Shown in pieces: positions 51,817 to 61,926 of a DNA stretch of 64,000 nucleotides. Positions within the stretch are counted from its first letter, which is position 1. Each line of letters begins with the position of its first letter. The notes beneath the pieces were generated by a model. It was not told where the DNA came from, made no database searches, and worked only from the letters and a program-made list of their open reading frames with translations. The stretch is from positions 1 to 64,000 of the forward strand of contig JAEUKX010000045.1 in assembly GCA_016794025.1 (NCBI GenBank), given 5' to 3'. Origin of the DNA: Rhodospirillales bacterium (GTDB lineage: Bacteria > Pseudomonadota > Alphaproteobacteria > CACIAM-22H2). The translations under genes were made by a program, and so were the position numbers.

Positions 51817-53929
51817 CGCGCGCCGTCCAAGGCCGGTTCCCGCGGGCATCTCGCACACTTTCGATCCGTATCGCGCCGTCCGCGAACCAGACCGCGTGTG
51901 CGCCGTTGTCCAGCAGGTCGAACCTGTCGATGACGCGCCCGGCCATGCGGCGGCAAACCTGCCGGATGCCGACCGTCGCCACGACCAGATCGGCCCCGCC
52001 GCAGGCCGCAGGCAGCACGGACGCATTGCGCACGATCGCCACGCGCACGCCGTCGGCCGAATAGACGCAATCCCCCGGCCGGCAGACGAGCCTGCCGCCA
52101 CTTGAGGTGCCCGCGCGCGGCCAGACCTCCGGCGCGTCGGCAGTTCCGTCGCGCCGAAGCCAGGTCTCGCGCGCGAACTTGTCGCCGCCGGGCACGGAGA
52201 GTGCCAGCCGCCCGTCGCCGTCGCGAACCGCGATCAGGCGTCCGTCGCCGGACACTAGGATGTCGGGCGGAATCTGGAACGCGGCCGACCCGACACCCGT
52301 GGCCAGCATCGCGATGCCCGCAAGGCGAACGGCGCTTCGCCAGATGCACAGCCACACGAGCCCCAGCCCCGCCGCCGCGAGCCCCCACGCCGGCATACTG
52401 GGGAAAATCGCGGCTGCCCCCTCCCAGCCCGCGACCGAGCGCGCGATCGCCACGAGGATGTCGAGCCCCCATCCCATCGGCACAAGCGCGGCCTGCGCCC
52501 ATCCGAACGGGAAGAGGAGGCACGCGACGACAGCCCAGGGCATGATCCACAGCCCCGTAACCGGGACCGCGAGCAGGTTCGCGACCAGGCCAAACACCGA
52601 AAACCGGTTGAAGTGATAGAGCGCGAAGGGCGCGCTTGCCACCCCCGCGACCAGCGATGTGAGCACGCTTGCCCCCAGCCAGAGCGCGCCCCTTCCGGCC
52701 ACGCCGGTGCGCGCACGGAGCCTTGCAAGCGGTCCCGCCACGACCTCGAAGGTCGCCACAAGCGCCACGACCGCGGCGAAGGACATCTGGAAACTGGCGG
52801 ACATCAGGCTCTCCGGCCCTGCCAGCAGCAGCACGAATGCGGCCCAGGCCACCAGCCGCAGCGTGATCGCGCGCCGGTCGAGCAGAATCGCGGCTAGGAC
52901 GACGCCCGTCATCAGCCAACTGCGCTGGATGGGCACGGCCGGCACGGCAAAGAGCATGTAGGCCGTGATCGCCGCGAATGCGGCGATCGCCGCAATCTTC
53001 TTCGTGTTCCATCGCAGCGCCACGCCAGCGGGCAACGCCAGCGCGATGCGCACGAACGCGAACACGATGCCCGCAACCATGCCGATATGCAGGCCCGATA
53101 TCGAAAGGATGTGCTGCAGGCCGGAATCGCGGAAGGCCTCGAGAACGTCGGGCGGGACCGCCCCCTGCTCGCCCGCGATCAGTGCCGCCGCGATCGACGC
53201 GGCCGGTTGCGGCAGTATCGCGAAGATCGCGGCAACGACCCGCGCGCGCGCGGCGCTCGCGGCAAGCTGCCAGCCCGGCCTCGCCGGGCGGTCGAGGACC
53301 TCCGGCATCGTTCGGGCGTACCCCACCGCCCCGAGACGCTCGAACCACGCCTGCCGCGCGAAGTCGAATGCGCCCGGGGCGCTCGGCATGGGCGGCGGCA
53401 TAAGGAACGCGCGCACGATCCGGGCATCATCGCCTGGCGCAATCTCGCCCGGCTTGTCGAGCCGGAGGCGCACGGTCTCGGGTGTTTCCGACGGCGAGAG
53501 CCTGTCGACCGACAGCCTGTCGAGCAGGACACGTACGCCATCTGCGCGCGGCTCGACGGCAAGCACGCGGCCCGTGACGGTCACCGGGCCGATGCGCCGC
53601 TCGATGACCGGGGCGGCAACCGCGTGCGCCCGCAACTGCGCCACCGCAAAGCCGGCCCCGGCTGCGCAGAGGGCGACGGCGAGCACCCGCACGGCGGGGA
53701 CTGTGCGGCCGAGAATGCCAAAGCATCCGGCCATTGCCACAAGCCCCGGCGCCATCCAGCGGCCCGGTTCCTCCGGAAGGGCGAAATAGACGGCAATACC
53801 GGCCGCCAGCAGGACCGGGATCCACAGGACGACGCGCGATGCCTCCCGTGTGAGCGTACGAAGCCAGAACCCGCGAAGCCCGCGTGGCCCGTCGGCAGAC
53901 GGGTCGGCGAAAGCATCCGGAAACTGCAT
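51797..53929 (-). CDS. comEC: ComEC/Rec2-family DNA uptake channel protein
   Basis: 710-residue inner-membrane protein with about ten hydrophobic segments. N-terminal DUF4131 region (to about 210) followed by the Competence domain with HILSISGLHIGMVAG and VPIQRSWLMTGVV. The C-terminal region (about 560-710) occupies the place of the metallo-beta-lactamase nuclease domain but has no HxHxDH motif. Natural transformation is possible but not shown; no other com gene is here. Divergent from gltX. Confidence 0.9.
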   Translation of the reverse strand: MQFPDAFADPSADGPRGLRGFWLRTLTREASRVVLWIPVLLAAGIAVYFALPEEPGRWMAPGLVAMAGCFGILGRTVPAVRVLAVALCAAGAGFAVAQLRAHAVAAPVIERRIGPVTVTGRVLAVEPRADGVRVLLDRLSVDRLSPSETPETVRLRLDKPGEIAPGDDARIVRAFLMPPPMPSAPGAFDFARQAWFERLGAVGYARTMPEVLDRPARPGWQLAASAARARVVAAIFAILPQPAASIAAALIAGEQGAVPPDVLEAFRDSGLQHILSISGLHIGMVAGIVFAFVRIALALPAGVALRWNTKKIAAIAAFAAITAYMLFAVPAVPIQRSWLMTGVVLAAILLDRRAITLRLVAWAAFVLLLAGPESLMSASFQMSFAAVVALVATFEVVAGPLARLRARTGVAGRGALWLGASVLTSLVAGVASAPFALYHFNRFSVFGLVANLLAVPVTGLWIMPWAVVACLLFPFGWAQAALVPMGWGLDILVAIARSVAGWEGAAAIFPSMPAWGLAAAGLGLVWLCIWRSAVRLAGIAMLATGVGSAAFQIPPDILVSGDGRLIAVRDGDGRLALSVPGGDKFARETWLRRDGTADAPEVWPRAGTSSGGRLVCRPGDCVYSADGVRVAIVRNASVLPAACGGADLVVATVGIRQVCRRMAGRVIDRFDLLDNGAHAVWFADGAIRIESVRDARGNRPWTARASRPSP

Positions 53930-54086
53930 GCAATGTCTTGAATACAATTTTTGAGAGAAGACGGCAGCATAGCGCGAGGTGCCGTCGGGCGCAAACTCGA
54001 GCCAGATAAGGCCGTGCAGGCCGGTCGCGTGCGTGATAGAGGAACCCGCCTTCCCGCAGATTCAGGAATTCGACCGGTCCGCCCGC

Positions 54087-55514
54087 ATGTCAAACGCCAC
54101 GCCATCCAAGCCCGTCTGCCGCTTCGCCCCCTCGCCCACGGGCTACCTCCATATCGGCGGCGCGCGCACCGCGCTGTTCAACTGGCTCTTCGCCAAACAC
54201 ACGGGTGGAACGTTCCGGCTGCGCATCGAGGACACCGACCGCGCCCGCTCGACCCCCGAAGCGACGGAAGCGATCATCGACGGCATGAAGTGGCTTGGCC
54301 TCGACTGGGACGGCGAGGTGGTCCACCAGTTCGCGCGCATGGACCGCCATGCGGCCGTGGCACTCGACCTGCTGGCCAAGGGCGGCGCGTATTACTGCTA
54401 TGCCAGCCCGAAGGAGCTCGAGGACATGCGCGCTGCCCAGAAGGCGGCGGGCAAGCCGATCCGCTACGACGGGCGCTGGCGCGATCGCGACCCGAAGGAT
54501 GCCCCGGCCGACGTCAAGCCGGTCGTCCGCCTCAAGGCGCGCCAGGACGGCGAGACGATCATCCGCGACCGCGTGCAGGGCGACGTCGTGGTGAAAAATG
54601 AACAGCTCGACGACATGATCCTGCTGCGCGCGGATGGCACGCCCACCTACATGCTGTCGGTCGTCGTCGACGACTACGACATGGGCGTGACCCATGTGAT
54701 CCGCGGCGACGACCATCTCAACAATGCGGCGCGACAGATGCAGCTCATCGAGAAGCTGGGCTGGCCCGTCCCCGTCTATGCGCACATCCCGCTGATCCAC
54801 GGGCCTGACGGCGCCAAACTCTCCAAGCGCCACGGCGCGCTAGCGGTCGACGCCTACCGCGACATGGGGTACCTGCCCGAGGCCATGCGCAATTACCTCC
54901 TGCGCCTGGGCTGGGGCCATGGCGACGACGAGATCATCCCGACGGACAAGGCCATCGAGTGGTTCGATCTCGACGGCGTGGGGCGCAGCCCGTCCCGCTT
55001 CGACTTCAAGAAGCTCGACAACCTGAACGGCCACTACATGCGCCACAGTGCGGATGCGCATGTTCTCGACGCGGCATTGCCGCTGATCGAGAAGGCGGCG
55101 GGCATGCCGGTCGATGCGGCCGCGCGCGCACGCCTGCTTGCCGGCATGGGCGGCCTCAAGGCCCGCGCAAAGACCCTGCTCGAACTCGCCAACGCCGCGG
55201 TCTTCTACGTGAAGCGCAGGCCGATCGCGCTCGACGATGCGGCAAAGAAGCTGCTCTCCGGCGACGGCATGGCGAACCTAAAGACGGTCGCCGGCCTGCT
55301 TGCCGGAGCGGCCGAATGGAAAGCGGCCGCGCTTGAGGCGATGCTGCGCGAAGCTGCCGACAAGACGGGCGCAAAACTCGGGACGCTGGCACAGCCGCTG
55401 CGCGCCGCCCTGTCGGGCCAGGGCACCTCGCCGCCGATTTTCGAGGTGATGGAGATTCTCGGCCGGGATGAGGCGCTTGGCCGCATCTCGGATGCCCTGG
55501 AGGGCGCGAAATAG
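54087..55514 (+). CDS. gltX: Glutamate--tRNA ligase
   Basis: Class I aminoacyl-tRNA synthetase, 475 residues. HIGH-type motif in [20 protein letters not shown]-type motif in [10 protein letters not shown], and a C-terminal anticodon-binding helical domain. Many alphaproteobacteria have two GltX paralogues, one of which charges tRNA-Gln; which type this is cannot be told here. The ATG at 54087 fits the family start; 36 more in-frame codons lie upstream without similarity. Confidence 0.97.
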   Translation: MSNATPSKPVCRFAPSPTGYLHIGGARTALFNWLFAKHTGGTFRLRIEDTDRARSTPEATEAIIDGMKWLGLDWDGEVVHQFARMDRHAAVALDLLAKGGAYYCYASPKELEDMRAAQKAAGKPIRYDGRWRDRDPKDAPADVKPVVRLKARQDGETIIRDRVQGDVVVKNEQLDDMILLRADGTPTYMLSVVVDDYDMGVTHVIRGDDHLNNAARQMQLIEKLGWPVPVYAHIPLIHGPDGAKLSKRHGALAVDAYRDMGYLPEAMRNYLLRLGWGHGDDEIIPTDKAIEWFDLDGVGRSPSRFDFKKLDNLNGHYMRHSADAHVLDAALPLIEKAAGMPVDAAARARLLAGMGGLKARAKTLLELANAAVFYVKRRPIALDDAAKKLLSGDGMANLKTVAGLLAGAAEWKAAALEAMLREAADKTGAKLGTLAQPLRAALSGQGTSPPIFEVMEILGRDEALGRISDALEGAK

Positions 55515-55552
55515 TCGCATTCCGGGACGACCCGCACGCGGTTCTGGAGAAC

Positions 55553-55581
55553 TTGCAAATCCGTCCGCCCTACGCTCCAAT
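55553..55581 (+). promoter_or_regulatory. Candidate promoter of gltA
   Basis: TTGCAA (55553-55558), 17-base spacer, TCCAAT (55576-55581), about 43 bases before the gltA ATG in a 109-base gap. The spacing is good and the hexamers fair. Confidence 0.4.
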
Positions 55582-55623
55582 GCCGGTTTCCGCACCTGCG
55601 AACGCCTGAACCAGAGAGCGCCA

Positions 55624-56925
55624 ATGACCCAGACCAAGAGCTCCGTTACCCTGGTCGACAACCAGTCCGGCAAGAAATACGAGCTGCCGGTCCTTTCCGG
55701 GGCGATCGGCCCGCAGGTCATCGACGTCCGCAAGCTCTATACGGACTCCGGCTATTTTACCTACGATCCGGGTTACACCTCGACCGGCGCCTGCAAGTCG
55801 AAGATCACCTATATCGACGGCGACGAGGGTGTGCTGCTCCATCGCGGTTACGCGATCGAGGATCTCGCAGAACATTCCGATTTCATGGAAGTCGCCTACC
55901 TGATCCTGAAGGGCGAACTGCCCAACAAGGCGGAAAAGGCGAAGTTCGAGCGCGACGTCACGCTCCACACGATGCTGCACGAGCAGATCAACCGGTTCTT
56001 CTCGGGCTTCCGTCGCGACGCGCACCCGATGGCGGTGATGTGCGGCGTGGTCGGCGCGCTGTCGGCCTTCTACCACGACAGCCTCGACATCTCCGATCCG
56101 CACCAGCGCATGATCGCCTCGTACCGGCTGATCGCGAAGATGCCGACCATCGCGGCCATGGCCTACAAGTACTCGATCGGCCAGCCCTTCATGTATCCGC
56201 GCAACGATCTCGGCTATGCCGAGAATTTCCTGCAGATGACGTTCGGCGTGCCGTGCGAGCCGTACAAGCCGAACCCCGTCCTGTCCAAGGCCATGGACAA
56301 GATCTTCATCCTGCATGCCGATCACGAGCAGAACGCGTCGACGTCGACGGTCCGCCTGGCGGGCTCGTCGGGCGCCAATCCGTTCGCCTGCATCGCCGCG
56401 GGCATTGCCACGCTTTGGGGGCCCGCGCATGGCGGCGCCAACGAGGCCGTCCTCAAGATGCTGGCGGAGATCGGCTCGAAGGACCGCATCCCGGAATTCA
56501 TCAAGCGCGTGAAGGACAAGAACGAAGGCGTGCGCCTGATGGGCTTCGGCCACCGCGTCTACAAGAACTACGATCCGCGTGCCAAGGTGATGTCGGCGAC
56601 CTGCAAGGCCGTGCTGGGCGAACTGGGCGTCAGCGATCCGCTGCTCGAGATCGCGGTCGAACTCGAGCGCATCGCGCTGCAGGACGAGTACTTCGTCTCC
56701 AAGAAGCTCTACCCGAACGTCGACTTCTATTCGGGCATCATCCTGAAGGCGATGGGCTTCCCCGTCGCCATGTTCACGGCGCTTTTCGCGCTCGCGCGCA
56801 CGGTCGGCTGGATCGCGCAGTGGAACGAGATGATCGAGGATCCGGAGCAGAAGATCGGCCGTCCCCGCCAGCTCTACACCGGGGCGAGCAAGCGGCCGTT
56901 CGTGGCGATCGAAAAGCGCGCCTGA
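55624..56925 (+). CDS. gltA: Citrate synthase (type II, hexameric)
   Basis: Condenses acetyl-CoA with oxaloacetate, taking the product of the PDH complex encoded upstream in this window. 433 residues with [27 protein letters not shown], the catalytic His in [11 protein letters not shown], and [15 protein letters not shown]. Length and N-terminal beta domain fit the Gram-negative NADH-regulated type. Confidence 0.98.
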   Translation: MTQTKSSVTLVDNQSGKKYELPVLSGAIGPQVIDVRKLYTDSGYFTYDPGYTSTGACKSKITYIDGDEGVLLHRGYAIEDLAEHSDFMEVAYLILKGELPNKAEKAKFERDVTLHTMLHEQINRFFSGFRRDAHPMAVMCGVVGALSAFYHDSLDISDPHQRMIASYRLIAKMPTIAAMAYKYSIGQPFMYPRNDLGYAENFLQMTFGVPCEPYKPNPVLSKAMDKIFILHADHEQNASTSTVRLAGSSGANPFACIAAGIATLWGPAHGGANEAVLKMLAEIGSKDRIPEFIKRVKDKNEGVRLMGFGHRVYKNYDPRAKVMSATCKAVLGELGVSDPLLEIAVELERIALQDEYFVSKKLYPNVDFYSGIILKAMGFPVAMFTALFALARTVGWIAQWNEMIEDPEQKIGRPRQLYTGASKRPFVAIEKRA

Positions 56926-56970
56926 CGACGGGCAGGAATGCCCGTCGATCCGTCGGGGAGGGCGGAAGCA

Positions 56971-57171
56971 ATGGCGAATGGCGGAACAGGCCGTCTGCGC
57001 GAGGACGACGCACCGCAAAGCTCGGTGCGCGGAGCGCGTACGCCCGCGCTCGGCCGCCGCCGCCTGCCGCCCGCCTCCAACGACAACCGGCCCACGCTGC
57101 TGCGTTTCCTGAAAATGACGGCCGCCCCGCTCCTGATCGCCGTCGCGGCGGCGGCCTATTACTGGTTCTGA
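56971..57171 (+). CDS. Small C-terminally anchored hypothetical protein
   Basis: 66 residues. A polar, Arg-Pro-rich N-terminal part is followed by FLKMTAAPLLIAVAAAAYYW, a hydrophobic helix at the extreme C-terminus, so it could be tail-anchored in the inner membrane. GGAGG lies 9 bases before the ATG; an ATG at 56938 is an alternative with a poor site. It lies 45 bases after gltA and may be co-transcribed. No family recognised. Confidence 0.55.
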   Translation: MANGGTGRLREDDAPQSSVRGARTPALGRRRLPPASNDNRPTLLRFLKMTAAPLLIAVAAAAYYWF

Positions 57172-57181
57172 GGCGAGAGCC

Positions 57182-57592
57182 TTATTTCTGGATCAGCTCG
57201 ATCTTGTAGCCGTCCGGGTCCTCGACGAAGGCGATGACGGTCGTGCCATGCTTCATGGGGCCCGGCGCACGGGTGATCTTGACCCCAGCCTTGGCGAGCG
57301 TCTCGCATGTGCCGTAGATGTCCTTCACGCCCAGCGCAAGATGCCCGAAACCGGTGCCGATCTCGTAAGGCTCGTGCCCCCAATTGTGGGTAAGCTCGAT
57401 GACGGTATTGGACTCCTCCGCCCCATATCCGACGAAGGCGAGCGTGAATTTGCCGTCCGGATAGTCCTTGCGGCGCAGGAGCGTCATGCCGAGCTTGCCG
57501 CAATAGAAATCGATCGATTTGTCCAGGTCGAACACCCGGATCATCGTGTGGAGCATGCGGTACTCGGTCTTCGGCGTGCGGGCGTCGTCCAT
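57182..57592 (-). CDS. gloA: Glyoxalase I (lactoylglutathione lyase)
   Basis: Metal enzyme that isomerises the methylglyoxal-glutathione hemithioacetal. 136 residues with two beta-alpha-beta-beta-beta modules and all four metal ligands: His in MLHTMIRV, Glu in NTVIELTHN, His in FGHLALGV, and Glu in GYKIELIQ. The ATG at 57592 fits the family; upstream in-frame sequence is discarded. Convergent with the small gene after gltA. Confidence 0.94.
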   Translation of the reverse strand: MDDARTPKTEYRMLHTMIRVFDLDKSIDFYCGKLGMTLLRRKDYPDGKFTLAFVGYGAEESNTVIELTHNWGHEPYEIGTGFGHLALGVKDIYGTCETLAKAGVKITRAPGPMKHGTTVIAFVEDPDGYKIELIQK

Positions 57593-57674
57593 GGCTGCCT
57601 CCGTTCGTGCGCCGGCGAGAATGCCCCCGATGCGACCTTTGCGCCAGTGGGCAAAACGGGGTAAGAGCGCGGCC

Positions 57675-58646
57675 ATGCGCAAGCTCCGCACCGCCGTCAT
57701 CGGCTGCGGCCATTTCGGCCGCTATCACGCCGACAAGTACGCCAGCCTCCCCGATTCCGAATTCGTGGGCGTCGTCGACCCCGACCCGGCGGCACGCAAG
57801 GCCGTCGCCGGAAAGCACAAGGTTGCGGCGTTTGCCGACCCGGCCGAACTGGCAGGCAACGTTGATGCCGTGTCGGTCGTGGTACCGACGGTCCTGCATT
57901 TCGACGTCGCGATGCGGCTGATCGAGGCCGGCATCCACGTGCTGATCGAGAAGCCCATCGCCGAGACCGTCGAGCAGGCCGACGGGCTGGTGGCGGCAGC
58001 CGCCGCGAAGGGGACCATCCTCCAGGTCGGGCACCTGCAGCGGTTCCTCATCGACCGACTGGGCGTGAAGGCGCATGTCGACCGCCCGCTCTACATTGAG
58101 GCGACGCGCATCCATGCCTTCTCGCCGCGCGCGACCGATGTCTCGGTGATCCTCGATCTGATGATCCATGACATCGATCTCGTCCTGGCGCTCGTCGGGT
58201 CGCCCGTCGAAAGCGTGATGGCCGTGGGTGCGCCCGTCGTCACGAAGGAGGAGGATATCGCCAATGTCCGCCTCGGGTTCGAGAACGGGTGCGTCGCGAA
58301 CATCACGACGAGCCGCGTGAGTCTCAAGACCGAGCGCAAAATGCGCATCTTCGGGCACGAGAGCTACGTTTCCCTCGACCTTGCCAAGCGCAAGATGACC
58401 GCCTTCAAGCGCGGGACAGGCATCGCCTGGTTCCCCGGCCTGCCGCCGATCGACCGCGTAGAGAAGGAATATCCCGACGGCGACGACCTGAAGGCCGAGA
58501 TCGCGAGCTTCCTTGCCGCCTGCCGAGGCGAGCACCCGCCGCGCGTCGACGGAAAGGACGGGCGTGCCGCGCTCGACGTGGCGCTGCGCATCGAGGCGGC
58601 GATCCGCGCCCACCACGCGCGCGTGTTCGGCCCTACCGCCGGATAG
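57675..58646 (+). CDS. Gfo/Idh/MocA-family NAD(P) oxidoreductase, possibly GnnA-like
   Basis: 323 residues: Rossmann fold with TAVIGCGHFGRYHADKY, EKPIAETVEQAD, and a C-terminal beta-sheet domain with MIHDIDLVLALVGSPVES. Relatives next to lipid A genes include GnnA, which oxidises UDP-GlcNAc at C3 on the way to a 2,3-diamino sugar lipid A. The assignment here rests on position beside lpxB-lpxI-lpxA, and the GnnB aminotransferase is not in view. Its 3' end overlaps the convergent lpxB by 14 bases. Confidence 0.8.
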   Translation: MRKLRTAVIGCGHFGRYHADKYASLPDSEFVGVVDPDPAARKAVAGKHKVAAFADPAELAGNVDAVSVVVPTVLHFDVAMRLIEAGIHVLIEKPIAETVEQADGLVAAAAAKGTILQVGHLQRFLIDRLGVKAHVDRPLYIEATRIHAFSPRATDVSVILDLMIHDIDLVLALVGSPVESVMAVGAPVVTKEEDIANVRLGFENGCVANITTSRVSLKTERKMRIFGHESYVSLDLAKRKMTAFKRGTGIAWFPGLPPIDRVEKEYPDGDDLKAEIASFLAACRGEHPPRVDGKDGRAALDVALRIEAAIRAHHARVFGPTAG

Positions 58647-59796
58647 CTGCCAGCACGGCGGCCGCGGCCCTGTCCGACGGCAGGTTTCCCGGGCCGAGCC
58701 CCTGCCCGCCCAGACGGTCACACACCGTCTTCAGGTCCGCGCGCATCGCGTCGGCCGCACCTCGCCCGTCGAGCAGTCGGGCGAGCTCGCCGGCAAGCCT
58801 GTCGGGCGTGCAGTCTTCCTGGAGGAGTTCGGGCACCACGATCCGGCCGGCAACGACGTTCGGCATCGCCACGAACGGCACCTTGATGAGCCGCCTTGCG
58901 AGGAACGCCGAAAGGGCGTTGACGCGATGGCCAACCACGGTCGGCACGCCGGCGACCGCAAGTTCAAGCGTCGTCGTGCCCGAAATGCTGAGGGCGGCAT
59001 CGCAGGCGGCAAAGCAGTCCCGCTTTTCCGCAGGCCCGCTTGCCAGCAAAGCGCTCCCTGGCAGGCCACGCGCAAACGCGGTGGCCATTTCCTGCGTGTT
59101 GGCGACGAACGGCACGACGAATGTCACGTCGCCGCGGAGGGCGGCAAGGCGTTCGGCCGCCGCGCTGAACAGCGGCGCCATGCGCCCGAACAGGCCGGCC
59201 CTGCTTCCCGGCAGGACTGCGACAAGCCGCCTGTCGGCGCCGACCCCATGCCGGGCGCGGAAGGCCGCTGCGTGTGCGGGAACGAGCGCATCCTCGAGCA
59301 CCGGATGACCGACATGTGTGCAGGCGATGCCCAGCCGCGCGAAGAACTCGGGCTCGAACGGCAGCAATGCCAGGATCGCGTCGACACGCCCCTTGAGCTT
59401 GCGCGCGCGACCCGGCCGCCATGCCCAAAGCTGCGGCGCGACATACTGGACGACCGGCACGCCCGTATCGCGGATGCGGTCGGCCACCCGCAGGCCGAAG
59501 CTGGGCGCATCGATCAGCACAACCACATCCGGGCGCAGGGTGCGGATCGCGCCGGCCGTCGTCCGCAGGCGTCCGAAGATCGTCGGCAGACGCGGCAGGA
59601 CCTCGGCAAACCCCATCACCGAAAGGTCAGAAAGCGGGAACAGGCTCTCGAGCCCCTCACCTGCCATGCGCTCGCCGCCCACGCCGGCAAACCGTACCTG
59701 CCCGCCGGTAGCGCGCCTGAGCGCCGCCATGAGCTTGGCGCCCAGATTGTCGCCCGACGGTTCGGCAGCCACGAGGAAGATCGTTGGCCCACTCAT
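58633..59796 (-). CDS. lpxB: Lipid-A-disaccharide synthase LpxB
   Basis: Joins 2,3-diacylglucosamine-1-P and UDP-2,3-diacylglucosamine at the membrane face. 387 residues of the GT-B/GT19 type: VAAEPSGDNLGAKLM, VGGERM, YVAPQLWAWRPGR, VLPGSR, and a C-terminal SGTTTLELAVAGVP. Its start overlaps the lpxI stop by four bases. Confidence 0.97.
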   Translation of the reverse strand: MSGPTIFLVAAEPSGDNLGAKLMAALRRATGGQVRFAGVGGERMAGEGLESLFPLSDLSVMGFAEVLPRLPTIFGRLRTTAGAIRTLRPDVVVLIDAPSFGLRVADRIRDTGVPVVQYVAPQLWAWRPGRARKLKGRVDAILALLPFEPEFFARLGIACTHVGHPVLEDALVPAHAAAFRARHGVGADRRLVAVLPGSRAGLFGRMAPLFSAAAERLAALRGDVTFVVPFVANTQEMATAFARGLPGSALLASGPAEKRDCFAACDAALSISGTTTLELAVAGVPTVVGHRVNALSAFLARRLIKVPFVAMPNVVAGRIVVPELLQEDCTPDRLAGELARLLDGRGAADAMRADLKTVCDRLGGQGLGPGNLPSDRAAAAVLAAIRR

Positions 59797-60632
59797 CGCG
59801 CGACACCGAAAACGAAAAGCCCTGCGGCATCGGCTGCGGCGAGCGTCTCGGCGCGGTCGAGCACGAGCGTCTCGCCTGCCTCGACTGCGATCCCGCGCAG
59901 GCCCGCCTGGGCCGCCGCTTCCACCGTCCGCGGCCCGATCGTCGGCAGGTCCACACGCCGATCCTGGCCAGGCATCGCCGCCTTCACGAGCACGGCGCCG
60001 GCCGCATTCGACCTTTGCAACAGGGCGGCCGTTCCCGCGCGATCTTCTTCGCCGACGATGTTGCCGCCACGTACCAGCACAGCCTGCCCACGTCCCCGCA
60101 GACCAAGCGCGCGCGCGGCTTCAAAACCCGCGGCTATGTCACGGCGGGCCGCGTCGTCCGGCACGTGACGGCCGAGCGGGCCTTCTTGCGCAAGCAGCGA
60201 GGGCAAGATGTCGTGCGCACCCACGGCGCGATAGCCCTTCGCCTCGATGAGTCCGATCACGCGCGCGAGGAGAGAGGCATCGCCCGCCCAGACCGGCAGG
60301 AGCCGCATGAGCGCGACAAGCCCGGCCGGATCGAACGAAATCTGGGACGGCTTGGGCCGTCGCACCGGCCCGGCCAGCACGAAATCCTGCGCTCCGGCCG
60401 CGGCAAGGGCCGCAAACAGGCGGCCGACCTTGGCAAGCGGAACGACATCGTGCGGAAATCCCGCAAGCGTGGCCGGCTCGCAGAAGCCGTCAAAACCGAT
60501 GACATGGACGGGGCGTCCCTGAGCAGCCGCGGCTTCGGCGACCATGCGCGGCAGCGGGCCGCCGCCGGCGAGGATGGCGAGCGTGCGGCCCGCCGGGGCA
60601 CCCGTCCGACGGACTGGCGGGCTCGGGCTCAC
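59793..60632 (-). CDS. lpxI: UDP-2,3-diacylglucosamine pyrophosphatase LpxI
   Basis: Hydrolyses UDP-2,3-diacylglucosamine to lipid X, using an enzyme unrelated to E. coli LpxH. 279 residues with LAILAGGGPLPRMVA, GFDGFCEP, DFVLAGPVRRP, and the C-terminal VRGGNIVGEEDRAGT plus DLPTIGPRTVEAA. The start is a GTG overlapping the lpxA stop (GTGA). Confidence 0.95.
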   Translation of the reverse strand: MSPSPPVRRTGAPAGRTLAILAGGGPLPRMVAEAAAAQGRPVHVIGFDGFCEPATLAGFPHDVVPLAKVGRLFAALAAAGAQDFVLAGPVRRPKPSQISFDPAGLVALMRLLPVWAGDASLLARVIGLIEAKGYRAVGAHDILPSLLAQEGPLGRHVPDDAARRDIAAGFEAARALGLRGRGQAVLVRGGNIVGEEDRAGTAALLQRSNAAGAVLVKAAMPGQDRRVDLPTIGPRTVEAAAQAGLRGIAVEAGETLVLDRAETLAAADAAGLFVFGVAR

Positions 60633-61453
60633 AGCGTGGCGTCGGCCTTCGGCAGGCAGATCGCGCGGTTGTTGGCGCCGCGGATGAACTCGACGATCTC
60701 CATCACCGCGGCCGCCTTTCCGTAGAGCGACGAGACGTCGTCCAGGCGTTCGGCCATCGTCCCCTCCTGCGCGAAAAGCAGGCGATAGGCGGTGCGAAGA
60801 TCGTGGATCTGTTCGCGGCTGAAGCCGCGCCGCTTGAGACCCACGATGTTGAGTCCCTGCAGCCGGGCCCGGTCACCCATGACGAGGCCATAGGGAATCA
60901 CGTCGCCCTCCACGCCCGTCATGCCGCCGATCATCGCGTGCTTGCCGATGCGGACGAACTGGTGGACGGCCGAGATGCCGCCAAGGATCGCGAAATCGCC
61001 GACATTCACGTGCCCGCCGAGCGTGGCGTTGTTGACGAGGATCACGTTGTCGCCGATCGTGCAGTCATGGGCGACGTGCGAGCCGGCCATGAACAGGCAG
61101 CGCGCGCCGATCTTGGTCAGCGAGTTTCCCCCGACGGTGCCGGGATTCATTGTCACGTGCTCGCGCACGACGGCTTCTTCGCCGACGACAAGCCGCGTGG
61201 GCTCGCCCTTGTACTTCAGGTCCTGCGGCGCATGGCCGAGAGAGGCGAACGGGAATATCCGGGAGCGCGCGCCGATCTCGGTGATGCCGGCGACGACGAC
61301 ATGGCTGATGAGTTCGACGCCGTCGCCCAGCACGACCGACCGGCCGACCGTGCAGAACGGCCCGATGCGCACGCCCTGGCCAAGCGTGGCGCCGGCCTCG
61401 ACGATCGCCGTCGGGTGGACGAATGTCTCGCCCGGTGCGCTGCCGGTATCCAT
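60629..61453 (-). CDS. lpxA: UDP-N-acetylglucosamine acyltransferase LpxA
   Basis: First acyltransferase of lipid A synthesis, a left-handed beta-helix trimer. 274 residues: hexapeptide repeats from VHPTAIVEAGA through VRIGKHAMIGG, the catalytic His in GSHVAHDCTIG, and a C-terminal helical domain. Its ATG overlaps the fabZ TGA by one base. Whether it accepts UDP-GlcNAc or UDP-GlcNAc3N cannot be read with certainty. Confidence 0.97.
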   Translation of the reverse strand: MDTGSAPGETFVHPTAIVEAGATLGQGVRIGPFCTVGRSVVLGDGVELISHVVVAGITEIGARSRIFPFASLGHAPQDLKYKGEPTRLVVGEEAVVREHVTMNPGTVGGNSLTKIGARCLFMAGSHVAHDCTIGDNVILVNNATLGGHVNVGDFAILGGISAVHQFVRIGKHAMIGGMTGVEGDVIPYGLVMGDRARLQGLNIVGLKRRGFSREQIHDLRTAYRLLFAQEGTMAERLDDVSSLYGKAAAVMEIVEFIRGANNRAICLPKADATL

Positions 61454-61926
61454 CACCTGTCCACGATCATGGCGGAGAAGGTCGCTTCGGCGACGCGTAC
61501 GCCGTCGACCTTCGCCTCGCCGATGAACTTCCACACGTTGCCGCGCGAACGGTCCTTCGTCACGTGGATGCGCAGCTGGTCGCCCGGCGTCACGGGCCGC
61601 CGGAAGCGCGCCTCGTCGATGGTCATGAAATAGACGAGCTTGCCTTCGGACTCCGGCCCCAGCGTGTGGACGACGAGAATGCCCGCCGTCTGGGCCATCG
61701 CTTCGACGATCAGCACGCCCGGCATGATCGGACGGCCGGGAAAATGCCCCTGGAAAAACGGTTCGCCCATCGTGACGTTCTTGATGCCGACGGCGGACTT
61801 GTCCTTTTCCGCCTCAACGACGCGATCGATCAGCAGGAACGGATAGCGGTGCGGGATCATGTCCATGATCCGCTGGATGTCGATCGTGTCGCCCCCCGCC
61901 GTGGCGGTCGTCGAGGTGTCATTCAT
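61453..61926 (-). CDS. fabZ: 3-hydroxyacyl-ACP dehydratase FabZ
   Basis: Hot-dog-fold dehydratase of fatty acid elongation. 157 residues with [14 protein letters not shown], the catalytic His in [16 protein letters not shown] and the Glu in EAMAQTAG. It shares the 3-hydroxyacyl-ACP pool with the LpxA and LpxD acyltransferases encoded on both sides. Start overlaps the lpxD stop (ATGA). Confidence 0.98.
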   Translation of the reverse strand: MNDTSTTATAGGDTIDIQRIMDMIPHRYPFLLIDRVVEAEKDKSAVGIKNVTMGEPFFQGHFPGRPIMPGVLIVEAMAQTAGILVVHTLGPESEGKLVYFMTIDEARFRRPVTPGDQLRIHVTKDRSRGNVWKFIGEAKVDGVRVAEATFSAMIVDR

